DNA of 64,000 nucleotides from Paraphaeosphaeria minitans (taxonomy: Eukaryota; Ascomycota; Dothideomycetes; Pleosporales; Didymosphaeriaceae): assembly GCA_015832175.1 (NCBI GenBank), contig WJXW01000001.1, positions 2,356,001 to 2,420,000 of the forward strand, read 5' to 3'. Each line of letters opens with the position of its first letter. The first letter of the stretch is position 1. Both the position numbers and the translations under genes were made by a program. Positions 36,937 to 48,282 of this stretch are shown here, piece after piece. Under the pieces are notes generated by a model. The model was not told the DNA's origin, ran no database searches, and saw only the letters and a list, made by a program, of their open reading frames with translations.

Positions 36937-39900
36937 ATGAGCCTGGTGGGCAACTTCACCTCCAACGGCGACCGCGAGGCTTCGCACAATGGCGTCGCCT
37001 CTGCGGGTGCTGCCCATGCCACCGAGCGCCTAGGCTCCGACATCGACACCTCGGACGACTCGACCATCGCCGAGGAAACCCGCAACAACACACCCAACAA
37101 CACCCTCGGCCCCGACGCCAAGGGCTCGACCTTCACCACCACCCAAAACTCCGACGCCGTGTCCGAGGCCGACAGTGCAGAGAGGAGGAATTCCGCCGTT
37201 CACGCCCTCGCCCGCCGGTACACCCAGCAGAGCACCACGTCCACAGCACGCCAGAACCCCTTCAACGCCACAGGAGGCTCGCCCCTCGACCCCCATGGCG
37301 AGCATTTCAACGCCCGCGCCTGGGCCAAGGCCATGCTGCACACCCAGCTCGAGGACCCCGATGCGCCGCCCCTGCGCACCGCTGGTGTTGCTTTCCAAAA
37401 CCTGAACGTCCATGGCTTTGGATCCGACACCGACTACCAGAAGAGCGTGGGTAATGTTTGGCTCGAGGGTCCCGGCCTCGCGAGGAAGCTCATGGGCAAC
37501 AAGGGCCGCAAGATTGAGATTCTGCAGTCCTTGGACGGTCTCGTCGAGGCGGGAGAGATGCTCGTGGTGCTGGGCCCTCCTGGGTCTGGGTGCTCTACTT
37601 TCCTCAAGACGATTGCGGGAGAGACCCACGGCTTCTTCGTCGACCAGGCCTCGGATATCAACTACCAAGGTAAGGCGGATGCACCGAAGCAGGTAACGTC
37701 GCCGCTGACTTGCACCAGGTATTGCTGCGAAGCAGATGGCACATGACTTCCGCGGAGAAGCCATCTACACGGCTGAAGTCGACGTTCACTTCCCTATGCT
37801 CACTGTCGGCGAGACCCTCTATTTCGCCGCCAAGGCTCGCGCCCCACGCCACATTCCCGGCGGTGTGACTACGGACCAATACGCCGAGCACATGCGCGAT
37901 GTCATCATGGCCATGTTCGGCATCAGCCATACCATCAACACCCGGGTTGGAAACGACTTCGTCCGCGGTGTGTCTGGTGGTGAGCGCAAACGAGTCTCCA
38001 TCGCCGAGGCGTCGCTCAGCAAAGCTCCCATGCAATGCTGGGACAACAGCACCCGTGGCTTGGACAGCGCCAACGCCATCGAGTTCTGTAAGACTCTCCG
38101 CATGGAGACTGAGATAAATGGTGCTACCGCTTGCGTTGCCATCTACCAGGCTCCCCAAGCAGCTTACGATGTCTTCGACAAGGCGCTCGTCCTGTACGAG
38201 GGCAGGCAAATCTACTTTGGTCCCACAAATTCAGCCAAGCAATTCTTCGTCAACATGGGTTTCGAGTGCCCCGATCGCCAGACGGATGCGGATTTCCTGA
38301 CTTCCATGACCAGCCCTCTGGAGCGTGTCGTCCGCCCTGGGTTCGAAGACCGCGTTCCCCGTACTCCTGACGAGTTTGCTCAGCGATGGAAGGACTCGCC
38401 GGAGCGCGCCGAACTCTTGCTGCAGATCGAAGCATACAACCAGAAGTTCCCTGTGGGTGGCGAGCACCTGGAGAAGTTCAAGGAATCCCGGAAAGCACAG
38501 CAAGCCAAAGGCCAGCGTATCAAGTCCCCATACACCCTGTCGTACGTGCAGCAAGTCCAGCTCTGCTTGTGGCGCGGTTTCAGACGACTGATGGCTGATC
38601 CGAGTATCACACTGACCCAGCTTATCGCAAACTCCATCATGGCACTCATCATTTCTTCCGTCTTCTACAACCTGCCTTCGACTACGGGCAGTTTTTACTC
38701 TCGCGCTGCTCTTCTCTTCTTCGCTATTCTCATGAACGCCTTTGGTTCCGCCCTCGAAATTCTAACCTTGTACGCTCAACGACCCATCGTCGAGAAACAT
38801 TCTAGATACGCGCTGTACCATCCATCGGCTGAGGCGTTCGCTTCCATGTTAACGGATATGCCCTACAAGATACTGAACGCCATCACATTCAACTTGGTCC
38901 TGTATTTCATGACGAACCTTCGACGAACACCTGGCAACTTCTTCTTCTTCGTCCTCATATCCTTCATGCTCACGCTCGTCATGTCCATGTTCTTCCGGTC
39001 CATTGCCTCACTCTCACGGTCTCTCGTACAAGCTTTGGCGCCCGCAGCCATCCTGATCTTGGGTCTTGTCATGTATACCGGTTTCGCCATCCCCCCCAAC
39101 TACGTTCTCGGCTGGTCAGTTTGGATTCGATACCTGAATCCCGTCGCCTACGCTTTCGAAGCGCTGATGATCAACGAGTTCCACCATCGCCAATTCGCCT
39201 GCGTCAACTATGTGCCTACGGGACCCGGATACGAAAACATTTCCGGCAAGGAACGCGTCTGCTCTACCGTTGGATCCAAGGCTGGTGTGCCTTACGTTGA
39301 TGGTGATGACTATATCAATTCGGCCTTTAGCTACTACGCCAAGAACAAGTGGAGAAACTTCGGCATTCTTTGGGTCTTCCTGTTCGGTCTCATGTTCGTA
39401 TACCTTGCTGCTACCGAGTTCATCACTTCCAAGAAATCCAAGGGTGAAGTTCTGGTCTTCCGTCGCGGACACAAGGCTATCAAGAAGAGCAAATCCACCG
39501 ATGACCTCGAGGCCGCGCCTGGCGGCCGCGACGTCGCCGTCCAGAATCAATCCAATGAACTCGCCATGATCGAACGTCAGACCGCCATCTTTCAATGGCA
39601 GAACGTGTGCTATGACATCAAGATTAAGAAGGAGCCTCGCCGCATTTTGGACCACGTTGACGGCTGGGTAAAACCTGGAACTATGACTGCGCTTATGGGT
39701 GTCTCTGGTGCCGGTAAGACCACGCTTTTGGACTGCTTGGCCACCCGTACCACTATGGGTGTCATCACTGGCGAGATGCTTGTCGACGGCAAACCTCGTG
39801 ACGACTCTTTCCAGCGCAAGACCGGTTACGCTCAGCAACAGGATCTCCATCTGTCCACCTCTACCGTCCGCGAAGCGCTTACCTTCTCCGCTATCCTCCG

Positions 39901-41707
39901 TCAGCCTGCTCACGTTCCTCGTCAAGAGAAAATAGACTACGTCGAGGAAGTTATCAAGCTTTTGGAAATGCAGGAATACGCCGACGCCATCGTCGGTGTT
40001 CCCGGTGAAGGTCTCAATGTCGAGCAGCGCAAGCGTCTCACAATCGGTGTCGAACTCGCTGCTAAGCCAGCTTTGCTTCTCTTCCTCGACGAACCTACCT
40101 CCGGATTGGACTCTCAGACTTCATGGGCTATCCTTGACCTTTTGGATAAGTTGAAGAACAACGGTCAGGCTATTCTCTGCACTATCCATCAGCCTTCCGC
40201 TATGCTTTTCGCCCGCTTCGATCGTCTCATGTTCCTCAAGAGGGGTGGCCAGACGGTGTACTTCGGCGAAGTCGGGCCCAATTCCAAGATTTTGATCGAC
40301 TACTTCGTGCGCCAGGGTGGACCACCTTGCCCGCCTGATGCCAACCCCGCTGAATGGATGCTCGAGGTTATTGGTGCAGCCCCCGGATCGTCTACCGACA
40401 TCGACTGGCACCAAGCATGGCGCAATTCGCCTGAGTACGCTGCGGTTCAGGACCACCTGGCTGAACTCAAGTACGAACGTGGTCAAGCAACTGCACTCGA
40501 ACGCACCGTTTCCGCACAGAAGCTCGAGGATAAGGCTGCCTACCGCGAGTTCGCCGCGCCCTTCGGCCAGCAGCTCCGCGAAGTTACGATCCGTGTCTTC
40601 CAACAATACTGGCGCACTCCCTCGTACATCTACTCCAAGACTGTGCTCTGCGTCCTCTCTGGTCTCTTCATCGGTTTCTCCCTCTTCAAGACGCCCAACA
40701 CGCAACAAGGTCTCCAAAACCAGATGTTCGGTATCTTCATGCTTATGACCATCTTCGGCCAGCTCGTCCAGCAGATCATGCCCCACTTCGTGACGCAACG
40801 TGCCCTCTATGAGGTGCGCGAACGCCCCAGCAAAGCATACTCATGGAAAGCCTTCATGATCGCCAACGTCGTCGTCGAGCTGCCTTGGAACACCGTCATG
40901 GCTGCCCTCATCTTCTTCTGCTGGTATTACCCCATTGGTCTCTACCAGAACGCCGTCGAGACCGACTCTGTCACCCTCCGCGGCGCGCAAATGTTCCTCT
41001 TCCTATGGATGTTTCTGCTCTTCACATCGACGTTCGCGCACATGGTCATCGCCGGTGTCGAAATGGCCGAGACCGGTGGCAACATCGCCAACTTGTGCTT
41101 CTCGCTCTGTCTTGTCTTCTGCGGTGTCCTCGCCACCCCTGAGCAGCTCCCGGGCTTCTGGATCTTCATGTATCGCGTGTCGCCCTTCAGCTACATGGTC
41201 GCAGGTATGCTGTCCGTCGGCGTCGCAAACTCAAAGGTCACATGCGCACCCAACGAGCTCCTCAACTTTGAGCCCCCGCAAGGCCAGTCCTGCGGGGACT
41301 ACCTGTCGGAGTACCAGAAGGGCTTCGGCGGCTATCCGCAAGACCCCAACGCCACGTCCGGCTGCCAGTACTGCTCCGTGGGCGACACCAACGTCTTCCT
41401 CGCGACCGTCCACGCCGAGTACAGCAAGGTGTGGCGCAACTTTGGCATCCTGTGGGCATACGTCATCTTCAACATCGCGGGTGCGCTGTTCTTCTACTGG
41501 CTCGCGCGCGTGCCGAAGAAGGCGAAGAAGGAAAAGGAGGAGCTGAGCCCGCAGCAGGCCGAGGCGGAGGAGCGGGCGCTGGAGCGCGTGCGCACCAACC
41601 GCACTGCGCGGACGAACGAGGGGGCCGAGGACAAGGCGATCCACGCTGTCGAGCTGGAGCGCGAGCGCGAGTTGAGCGCCCACGAGATGCATGAAGAGAA
41701 GGCGTAG
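36937..41707 (+). CDS. PDR-type ABC transporter (full-size ABCG)
   Basis: Plasma-membrane drug and lipid efflux pump. Exons 36937-37669 and 37719-41707 give 1573 residues in the (NBD-TMD)x2 order of the pleiotropic drug resistance family. NBD1 has Walker [13 protein letters not shown] (Cys in place of Lys), signature [13 protein letters not shown] and a degenerate Walker B ([11 protein letters not shown]). NBD2 has intact Walker [13 protein letters not shown], Walker [14 protein letters not shown] and a divergent signature ([14 protein letters not shown]). This asymmetry is normal for fungal PDR pumps. Six hydrophobic segments follow each NBD, with Cys-bearing extracellular loops. A second ATG in frame lies at 36805, but its Pro-rich translation is atypical, so 36937 was chosen. 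The substrate is unknown; the family includes azole and phytotoxin exporters. Confidence 0.96.
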
Positions 41708-41727
41708 AAGCTTTTGCCTTGCTTTCC

Positions 41728-41731
<4 letters not shown>

Positions 41732-41761
<30 letters not shown>
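41732..41761. repeat. TC dinucleotide tract
   Basis: About 15 TC units just after the ABC transporter stop, probably in its 3' UTR. Confidence 0.85.
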
Positions 41762-41764
<3 letters not shown>

Positions 41765-42136
41765 CCTCTCTCACGGATTCGTCCCGTCGTCTTTTCCTTC
41801 ATCGCTCTCGCTCACGCACGCACGCACGATACTCCATCTGCATGGCCTGCGTCACCATCATCTTACTCAGCGAAACACGCATTTTCCTTTTTTTTTTTTT
41901 TCCTTCTCTTTCCCATCACCATACTTTTTTGTCCTTTTCCCCTTTCTTTGTTGCAGTCGAAGGCGTAGATGTAGAGTCTGGCTTCGCCGGCCAATACCTT
42001 GTGTAGTAGTTATCTGATTCGGGGACGCGGTGGGCAGATGTTGTATGTACAATGATAGAAGTGTGCTGCCGTTGGTGCTCCCAGTGCTTTCTTCGTATGG
42101 TTGTCGTGCGTGTGTTCCGTCGGAGCGGGATCGCCC

Positions 42137-42158
42137 TGTGTGTGTGTGTGTGTGTGTG
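42137..42158. repeat. TG dinucleotide tract
   Basis: About 11 TG units between the ABC and NRAMP genes. Confidence 0.85.
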
Positions 42159-42590
42159 GAGAGAGTGGGGATGGGGGACGAGCATAACTTTCCACGCAGC
42201 ACGGTTTCTGTACCTATCCTCCATCTATCTGTACGTAGGTTAGTTGGCCTGTGTACCTATCATCCTTTGGCTGCTATCTACTTCACCCCCTAATGGATCG
42301 TGGATCGTGGATCGTGTGGCGATTCGACGCAAGAGGGGTCGACCCTTTTTTTCATCTTCGGATTTTCTATTGCACTCGCGTCTTCTAGGCAGCACAGCAC
42401 AGCAGGTTCCTCGTTGTTGTCACATCTGCAACACACCGCACCGGCTTCCTCGCTCTCGTCACATCTGCAATACATCGCACCAGCTTCCTAGCCGCACCAG
42501 CTTCCTCGCTCCCCAACTCAATCACAACCCAACCCATCCCATCCCACCCCACCATCTCGTACATCATCGTACGACGAACACGGACGTAGA

Positions 42591-44596
42591 TCACGCAACG
42601 CCCTTCCCCACGAGCACGAGGAGCGCCACGTTCATCACAACAATGACGCCCCAGACGACGACGGCACAACCAGCCGTCACCCACCCATTCCGCATATTGA
42701 CCCACGCGCCCTGCTCCTCTCCGCGCGGCCCATCCGCCCTCACCGCAACGCGCATGTACTGGCTCCGACACGTGAACCAGATCAGCGGCGCACTCACAAA
42801 CGGCAGAATCACGCTGAGCGCGACCTGGCTCCCGTCCAGCGCCTTGGCCAGCCCCTCGCGGCCCACCGCCCCGGCGATGATGATGGACGGCGTGATGCTG
42901 ATGCTGCGCGTGACCAGCCTGCGTACCCAGGGCTTGACGCTCCAGTTCAGCTGGCCCTCGCTGACAATCTGGCCGGCGATGGTGCACACGATCCCCGCGG
43001 ACACTCCGCTCAACAGCAACGCCAGTGCGAAAATCGTGCCCGCGATGGGTGCGATGGACGAGGAGAGGAGGGTGTGGATGGAGAACAAATCGGCGTCGTC
43101 TGCGGCGTTGGAGCCGTAGAGGCTGGCGCCGGCGACGATGAGGATGGCGGAGTTGACGAAGAGGGCGAAGGTGAAGAGGGAGATGGTGAGCTCGGCGATG
43201 GAGTAGGACATGCAGGCGTTGATGGCGGCGAGGGAGGGGCGATACTTTGCCTGGGTATCGGAGGACGAGGTCAGGGAGGCGGCGTCGTCGGGGGCGGTGG
43301 GGTTGGAGGTGTGGGGAGTGGCGGCGGCAGCGTCAGCGTCAGCGTCATCGAACTCGCGGAGGCGCGGTTGGACGATGCCGGAGCCCAGGTAGAGCGAGTG
43401 CGGCATCACGGTTGCGCCGAGGATGCCGCAGGCTTGGTAGAGGCTGTGGGTGGGGCGGTTAGTAGGTGTGTAGGGAACGGGGTGTGTTTGAAGTGACTCA
43501 CGCCTGCGACTGGATGAGCGTGGATGACGGGACGTAGCCGTGGAACACTTCGCCAACCGGTGCCTTGATCTTGCTGAGCTCGAAGCAGAAGCAAATCACT
43601 ACGCCGAGGACCAGACACATGACGCCTATCTCAAAGGTCCTCAGCCCGCGCATCGAGCCCGAGGGGCGGTAGAAAATCAGGATGATGAGGACATCGGCGA
43701 TGGAAATGGCGCAGCCCGCCACCAGCGGCACTTTGATCAGGATGTTGAGGGCGATGGCGGTGCCGATGACTTCGGCGATGTCGGTAGCTATGATGGCGCT
43801 CTCGGCGAAAAAGTAGAGGAGGTAGTTGAGCCAGGGGGGCAGGTGGGCTCTGCAGTTCTCGGCGAGGTCCATGCCGGTGACGGAACCGAGCTTGATGCAG
43901 AGGGACTGGAGGAAGATGGCGAAGACATTGGACATGAGGACGATGAAGAGGAGCTTGAAGCGGAAGGAGGCGCCAGCCGAAACGCCGGTGGCATAGTTGC
44001 CTGTGAGCGTTCGTTAGCAATGCACTGGAATGTTGAAGTGGGGGTTGGGGGCCGATGAGGATAGATGTATAGATGGGACGGAATGGCCTGAGAAGGCAGA
44101 GAAGAAGAAGAAGCCCACCAGGATCGATATACGCAACGGCTACCATGAAGCCCGGGCCAACGAATTTTGCATATTTGCGCAGGACAGCGAGCACTTTGCT
44201 CCCCGGTCCGGCAGGCCATCCATGCACGCCCCTGCTCTTCTCCTCAAGTCGACGTCCTCTCATTGCGCCCGTCTTCCCCGCCACAGCCCTCTCTCCGCCT
44301 GTTTCTCCCGGTTCCACGCCTGTTTCTCCATTTCCCACGCCCCTCACTCCCACCCCCACCCCCCCCTTCCCCCGCCCCACCTCGCGCCCGCCCAGTCCCT
44401 CCGCTTCCATGTGTTGCACAGTCATCTCAATCTCAGCCACAGTCCCGTCGGCAGTGTCGATGCGGTGGTCCTGCCTCATGCGGGCATTGGCGACGCGATC
44501 CATGTCGGCTCTCGTCGTCGCATCGGCATTGAGCGCATTGGGGTTCTGGTTGTATCCGTCCGGAATGATGGGGTCGGTGCGCGAGGGGCAGTTCAT
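42591..44596 (-). CDS. NRAMP divalent metal transporter (Smf-like)
   Basis: Proton-coupled Mn/Fe importer. Three exons (44596-44119, 44000-43502, 43443-42591, minus strand) give 609 residues. The first intron falls inside the metal-site motif: splicing joins AYIDPG to NYATG, restoring the family DPGN of TM1. The second half of the metal site, VMPHSLYLGS in TM6, is intact, so transport competence is expected. About 11 hydrophobic segments are visible. The N-terminal ~130 residues are a Gly/Glu-rich cytosolic tail. A loop after TM6 carries a low-complexity DADADAAAA stretch. The gene is convergent with the PDR pump and is followed upstream by a spacer and then the G-alpha-like gene on the same strand. 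Confidence 0.94.
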
Positions 44597-45414
44597 GGCT
44601 GCGGTGATGCTACCGTAGGTACGCTGCGTGGTTTGGAGCGTGGAGAGCCAGCCAGGGAAACAGCCAGGGAAAAACGACGACAGACGGGACGAGAGTGAGC
44701 AGTCGGGGAAACGACGAGAGGATGGAGGAGGATGCGCAGTCGGGGAAAGCAGCTAGATAGTCGACAATGATGCGACGATGCGGTGACGGGTGGCCATGAA
44801 ACGCACGTCCGCCGGCACCTCGCCTTCCGATTCGAGCCTCGCCCGCGGTTTGTTCCGAGCAACTCGGCAAAGGAATTCCGGATTTCTCACCTCTTTGCGT
44901 GCACTGCTTTCCGAGCGCGGCCTAGGAAGGTTGCTCCCACCGCATATCGCAGGCCGTCCATGGCTAGTGGACGTGTTGCTGGACGGGAGCGCGGCATTGC
45001 GGAGACGTGATGGTGCTGCGTGCTCGCTGCTTGCGTGGCATCGGCCACCATGGTGCTGTGTGCTTGCGTGGCATCACCCGTTGCGTGCAATGAATGATGC
45101 GTCGCATGGCTGCGGTACGTGTGGATGATGTTGAACTTGGAGCTTCTTCAAGGCACGGGTGCGCAGTAGCAGTGCCTGTGAGCAGTGCCAGTGCCTGTGA
45201 ATAGCGCCTGTGGGTAGCGCCAGTAAGTCGTTGCACGTGACATCAGAGCGCATGCTGACGAACAGAGGGTAGAGGCATTTTGTCTGACCTAGGTATCGTA
45301 TCGAGATCCACCCACTGCGTAGGCATGGCACCCGCCAGAACAACGCCACAGAAAGCCAGCCGTCTCCCGTGCCCAAACCCAAACTCCAAACGCCCAGAAC
45401 TCGGTCTTCGTTCC
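44597..45414. other. Intergenic: NRAMP promoter, short imperfect repeats
   Basis: No gene seen. Contains imperfect repeats of CAGTCGGGGAAA (44700-44755), TGCTTGCGTGGCATC (about 45030-45080) and GTGCCTGTGA (about 45170-45215). Confidence 0.55.
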
Positions 45415-47438
45415 CTACTGGCTGTGATTCGAGAACTGGCTAACCAGCCCCAGGTCACTCTCCTTGCTCTTCACCCTACTCCCCCTGCCACTCTTCGCGC
45501 TCGTCACCGTTCCACTCCACTCCCTTCCATGCCCCCCCGCACTGTCTCTCCCACCACCACTCCCCTCGGACCACACCTCGCTGCGCGCTTTGCGCTGCTG
45601 GATGTGCCGAAGCGTCTTTTTGAGCGCCGCATACAGTTGCGTGTTGTCACTCATGTCGAGATCCACCCAGAAGCTATAGATGGACAGCCGCGCCCGGTTG
45701 ACCGCCTTGAACCGTCCGAGGATGTACTGTCTCGCCGCTGTTTCTGCGTCCGTCCATGGTGGCGATGATGATGATGATGATGATGGTGTCAGCGGCGGCG
45801 GAGGTGAGGGCGACGCGAATTTCCACCTGGAATCTGGGCAGTGCGGGGGCTGCCGCGACGCCACCGGGGGGACGTAATCCGGGAACAATGTTTCGAGCGG
45901 CGAGTGCGGCAGTTTCTCCCTGAAACGCGTGAAGTTGTTGAGCACGAGTATGATGCTGGCACCCGCGAACTTGGGGCTGTTGGCGTACGACTCAAACGTC
46001 GCAAAGTCGTCTAGGAGCTGCGACTCTGCCGACTGTCCGAGGTACGGGCGGTCGTACGTGGACACGTCAACCGTGTAGATGAGCGCTGTGGCCTTTTCCA
46101 GCTGGTGGAACCATCGCTTGCGAAACTGGTCCGGGATGAAGCCACTGATGTTGAACAGATGCACGCCAAGCTCATCCCAGTCGAAGCGCAACTCTTTGAT
46201 GCCGCCTGCGGATTGGTTGAGGCGGATCATGTCAGCTTCGGATGGGACATAGTCGTCGGACGCGATGCGGACAATCGACTCGGCGAAGTAGGGCGCGTAC
46301 TGGGGGAAATCGATTTCGAAGTTTCTGATGTAGAGGGTTGAGAAGGTAGGCGAGTTCCAGATGTTGTGCGTGGCGGTCACGGCTGCGGGAGACAGATGTG
46401 ACATGTCGCTTGTTTCTATTTCATGGAGCAGCACGGCGAAGTCTTGTGTGAGACTTTCATTCAGCGGGACACCCGTGTCCTTGAGGAGGTCGATGATGGA
46501 GTGGATGAGCAGGCGGACGGTAGACCGCACCGCAACACGGTACTGGTACCGTTCTGCAATCGGGTAGCCCTCGGCGTAGATTACCTTCATTTGGCGCATG
46601 ACGAGTTCCTTCCCCGAGTTTGGCTGGCCCACGAGGACAAGTTTCGTCTCGTGGCGCAGGTTGAGCTCGTCGGACTCCAGCTGCCGGTCAATGGCGTCGG
46701 ACCGCATTGCTGCAGCGGCGCTGAGGTAATCTTCCTCGGTGGGTGTTTCCTCTGGTGATTTCCCCAACAGCTTGATGTAGAATAAGAGGCGGAGCCATTG
46801 AATCATGCGGGACATGTGCGTGAGTGCCGTGATGGCTTGTCCATTCACCCTCGAGGTCCGGACCAGCGTGTTCAGTGACGACGCATCTTCCTTTCTTATT
46901 TGCCGACTCTTGTGCAATAAAATCTTTCGCTGTGCTGTTGTGTGGCTGGCAGTTATTAGACATATCGAGACATGTGGGGGACTAAGTACGTTTTGCATGC
47001 TGCGAGAAGCAAGCTCACGGCATCCGTCTGCCGCTTCGCAACACCTTGCAACCGATTCATCGTCCGACTTCCCACTCTAAACTTCAACTTGAGCGCCCAG
47101 TCCGCCTTGTCGTGGTCGGGCTGGCGCATTTGCACTGTCAGCCCATCTAGGTTGCGCACAAGTAATGAACACGATGTCATGAGCATAGCCAGATCATTGA
47201 GCAGTTGTTGATGCATTTCGTTGATGGCATACTTCATCCAGTCCTGCATTTCGCCCAAGTTGGCCTTGAGCGAGCTCAATTGCGCAATCAAGTTGATGAT
47301 GGTGACGCTGCCATGTGGCCACTGGTCGTGCAGCTGTCGCAACGCGTCAATGCTGGACCGCAGCCTGTCGAGGTTGGCAGTGATTGCGCTCATGAGGCCG
47401 AATGCGCGCTTGTTGTCGCCGCTCGCTGAGTCGGACAT
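45415..47438 (-). CDS. G-alpha-like protein with fungal NLR-type N-terminal domain; degenerate GTPase motifs
   Basis: Exons 47438-46990 and 46945-45415 (minus strand) give 659 residues. Residues 1-180 are helical and resemble the N-terminal domain that precedes many fungal NLR/STAND proteins (DWALKLKF … RLQGVAKRQTDAVSLLLAACKTH). The intron joins LLLAACKT to HTTAQRKILL in phase. Residues 250-640 align with a heterotrimeric G-alpha domain, but the nucleotide motifs are altered: P-loop GQPNSGKE (256-263) is near-normal; switch I RLNQSAGGI (391-399) lacks the RTTGI pattern; switch II NISGF (415-419) replaces DVGGQ, losing the catalytic Gln; and NNFT (486-489) replaces NKxD. GTP hydrolysis, and perhaps guanine specificity, are therefore doubtful. 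No N-myristoylation site. It could be a scaffold or decoy signalling protein; that is inference. Confidence 0.85.
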
Positions 47439-48282
47439 GGCGAGGCTGGTTTGATGTGGTATGCGTTAGATTGAGGTGGGGATGCAGCGGGCAGATCATG
47501 TCGCGCATGTTACCGTAGTTATTGCAGTGACAGGCGGAAACGGAGTGGGCTGGCGTGTTGGCGTTCTCCGGAGGGCTCAGCGCACCGCGACCAGGGGTTG
47601 ACAGGGTGTGAGGGTAGATGCCCGGGGTTGCACGCTCGGGGTTTGCCCTTTAGGCAATATTGATAGCTGAAAGAGCATAGCGGAGGAGGGAAGGAGAGCC
47701 TTCAATGTTTATAGAACCAACTGAAGGACGGCAGCTGATGCAATCTTACAAGATGATGAGTTGCGTTGGTAAACTGTCCTGTACTAAGGGCGAGTAGAAC
47801 AAAACAACAAGGTAGAGCCTCGGTTCGAAAGTGGACATTGGGATCACGTGCCGTTCCGGGGACATATCCCCCATTGGACAGACACTTCCACGCGGTACGA
47901 GTACCTCCCAAAACGTGAAATTCCTTCATTGCCAGCTACCAAAACGTGCCATTCCTTCACAGATACCAGAACGTCGGCCATTTCTCCATTCGGACCATAC
48001 ACAGACGTTTGTCAGGGGCTTTTCCTTATCGATAGGTGCCTCAACTGCGCCACGGCCAGGGCTGGAAGGCGAAATGTGCGTCATCTGTTCGGTACCTACC
48101 GACCTACCTACCTACCTACCTACCTACCTACCTACCTACCTGCGGTACCTACCTAGTGTAGCAGAAATGTTGGAGTCACAGCTCGTACCCACTGGTATCC
48201 ACAGCAACCACCAGGCCCCGAATATACCTATAAAGAGACCGCTCGCTAAGACCCCCGAATTCTGGCTATCCAACTACCAACA
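47439..48282. promoter_or_regulatory. Divergent spacer between the G-alpha-like and F-box genes
   Basis: An 844-bp head-to-head spacer with a CCTA tetranucleotide run (48098-48141) and a TATA-like TATAAAG at 48229-48235, 48 nt before the F-box start. No gene is seen in it. Confidence 0.55.
48098..48141. repeat. CCTA tetranucleotide run
   Basis: About 11 near-perfect CCTA units, the longest pure example of the CTAC/TAGG motif that recurs in spacers across this window. Confidence 0.9.

Larger units (their letters stand above)
41708..42590. other. Convergent 3' spacer with microsatellites
   Basis: 3' flanks of the ABC and NRAMP genes. It holds a TC tract (41732-41761), a T-rich tract near 41890, a TG tract (42137-42158), three GGATCGT 9-bp copies (about 42294-42318) and two ~39-bp copies of a CTTCCTCGCTCTCGTCACAT-like unit (about 42395-42510). 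No gene seen. Confidence 0.65.

Noticed and set aside
37561..38070. ABC transporter NBD1 as a decayed, inactive domain
   Set aside because: The Cys-bearing Walker A and altered Walker B are the normal asymmetric pattern of fungal PDR pumps.
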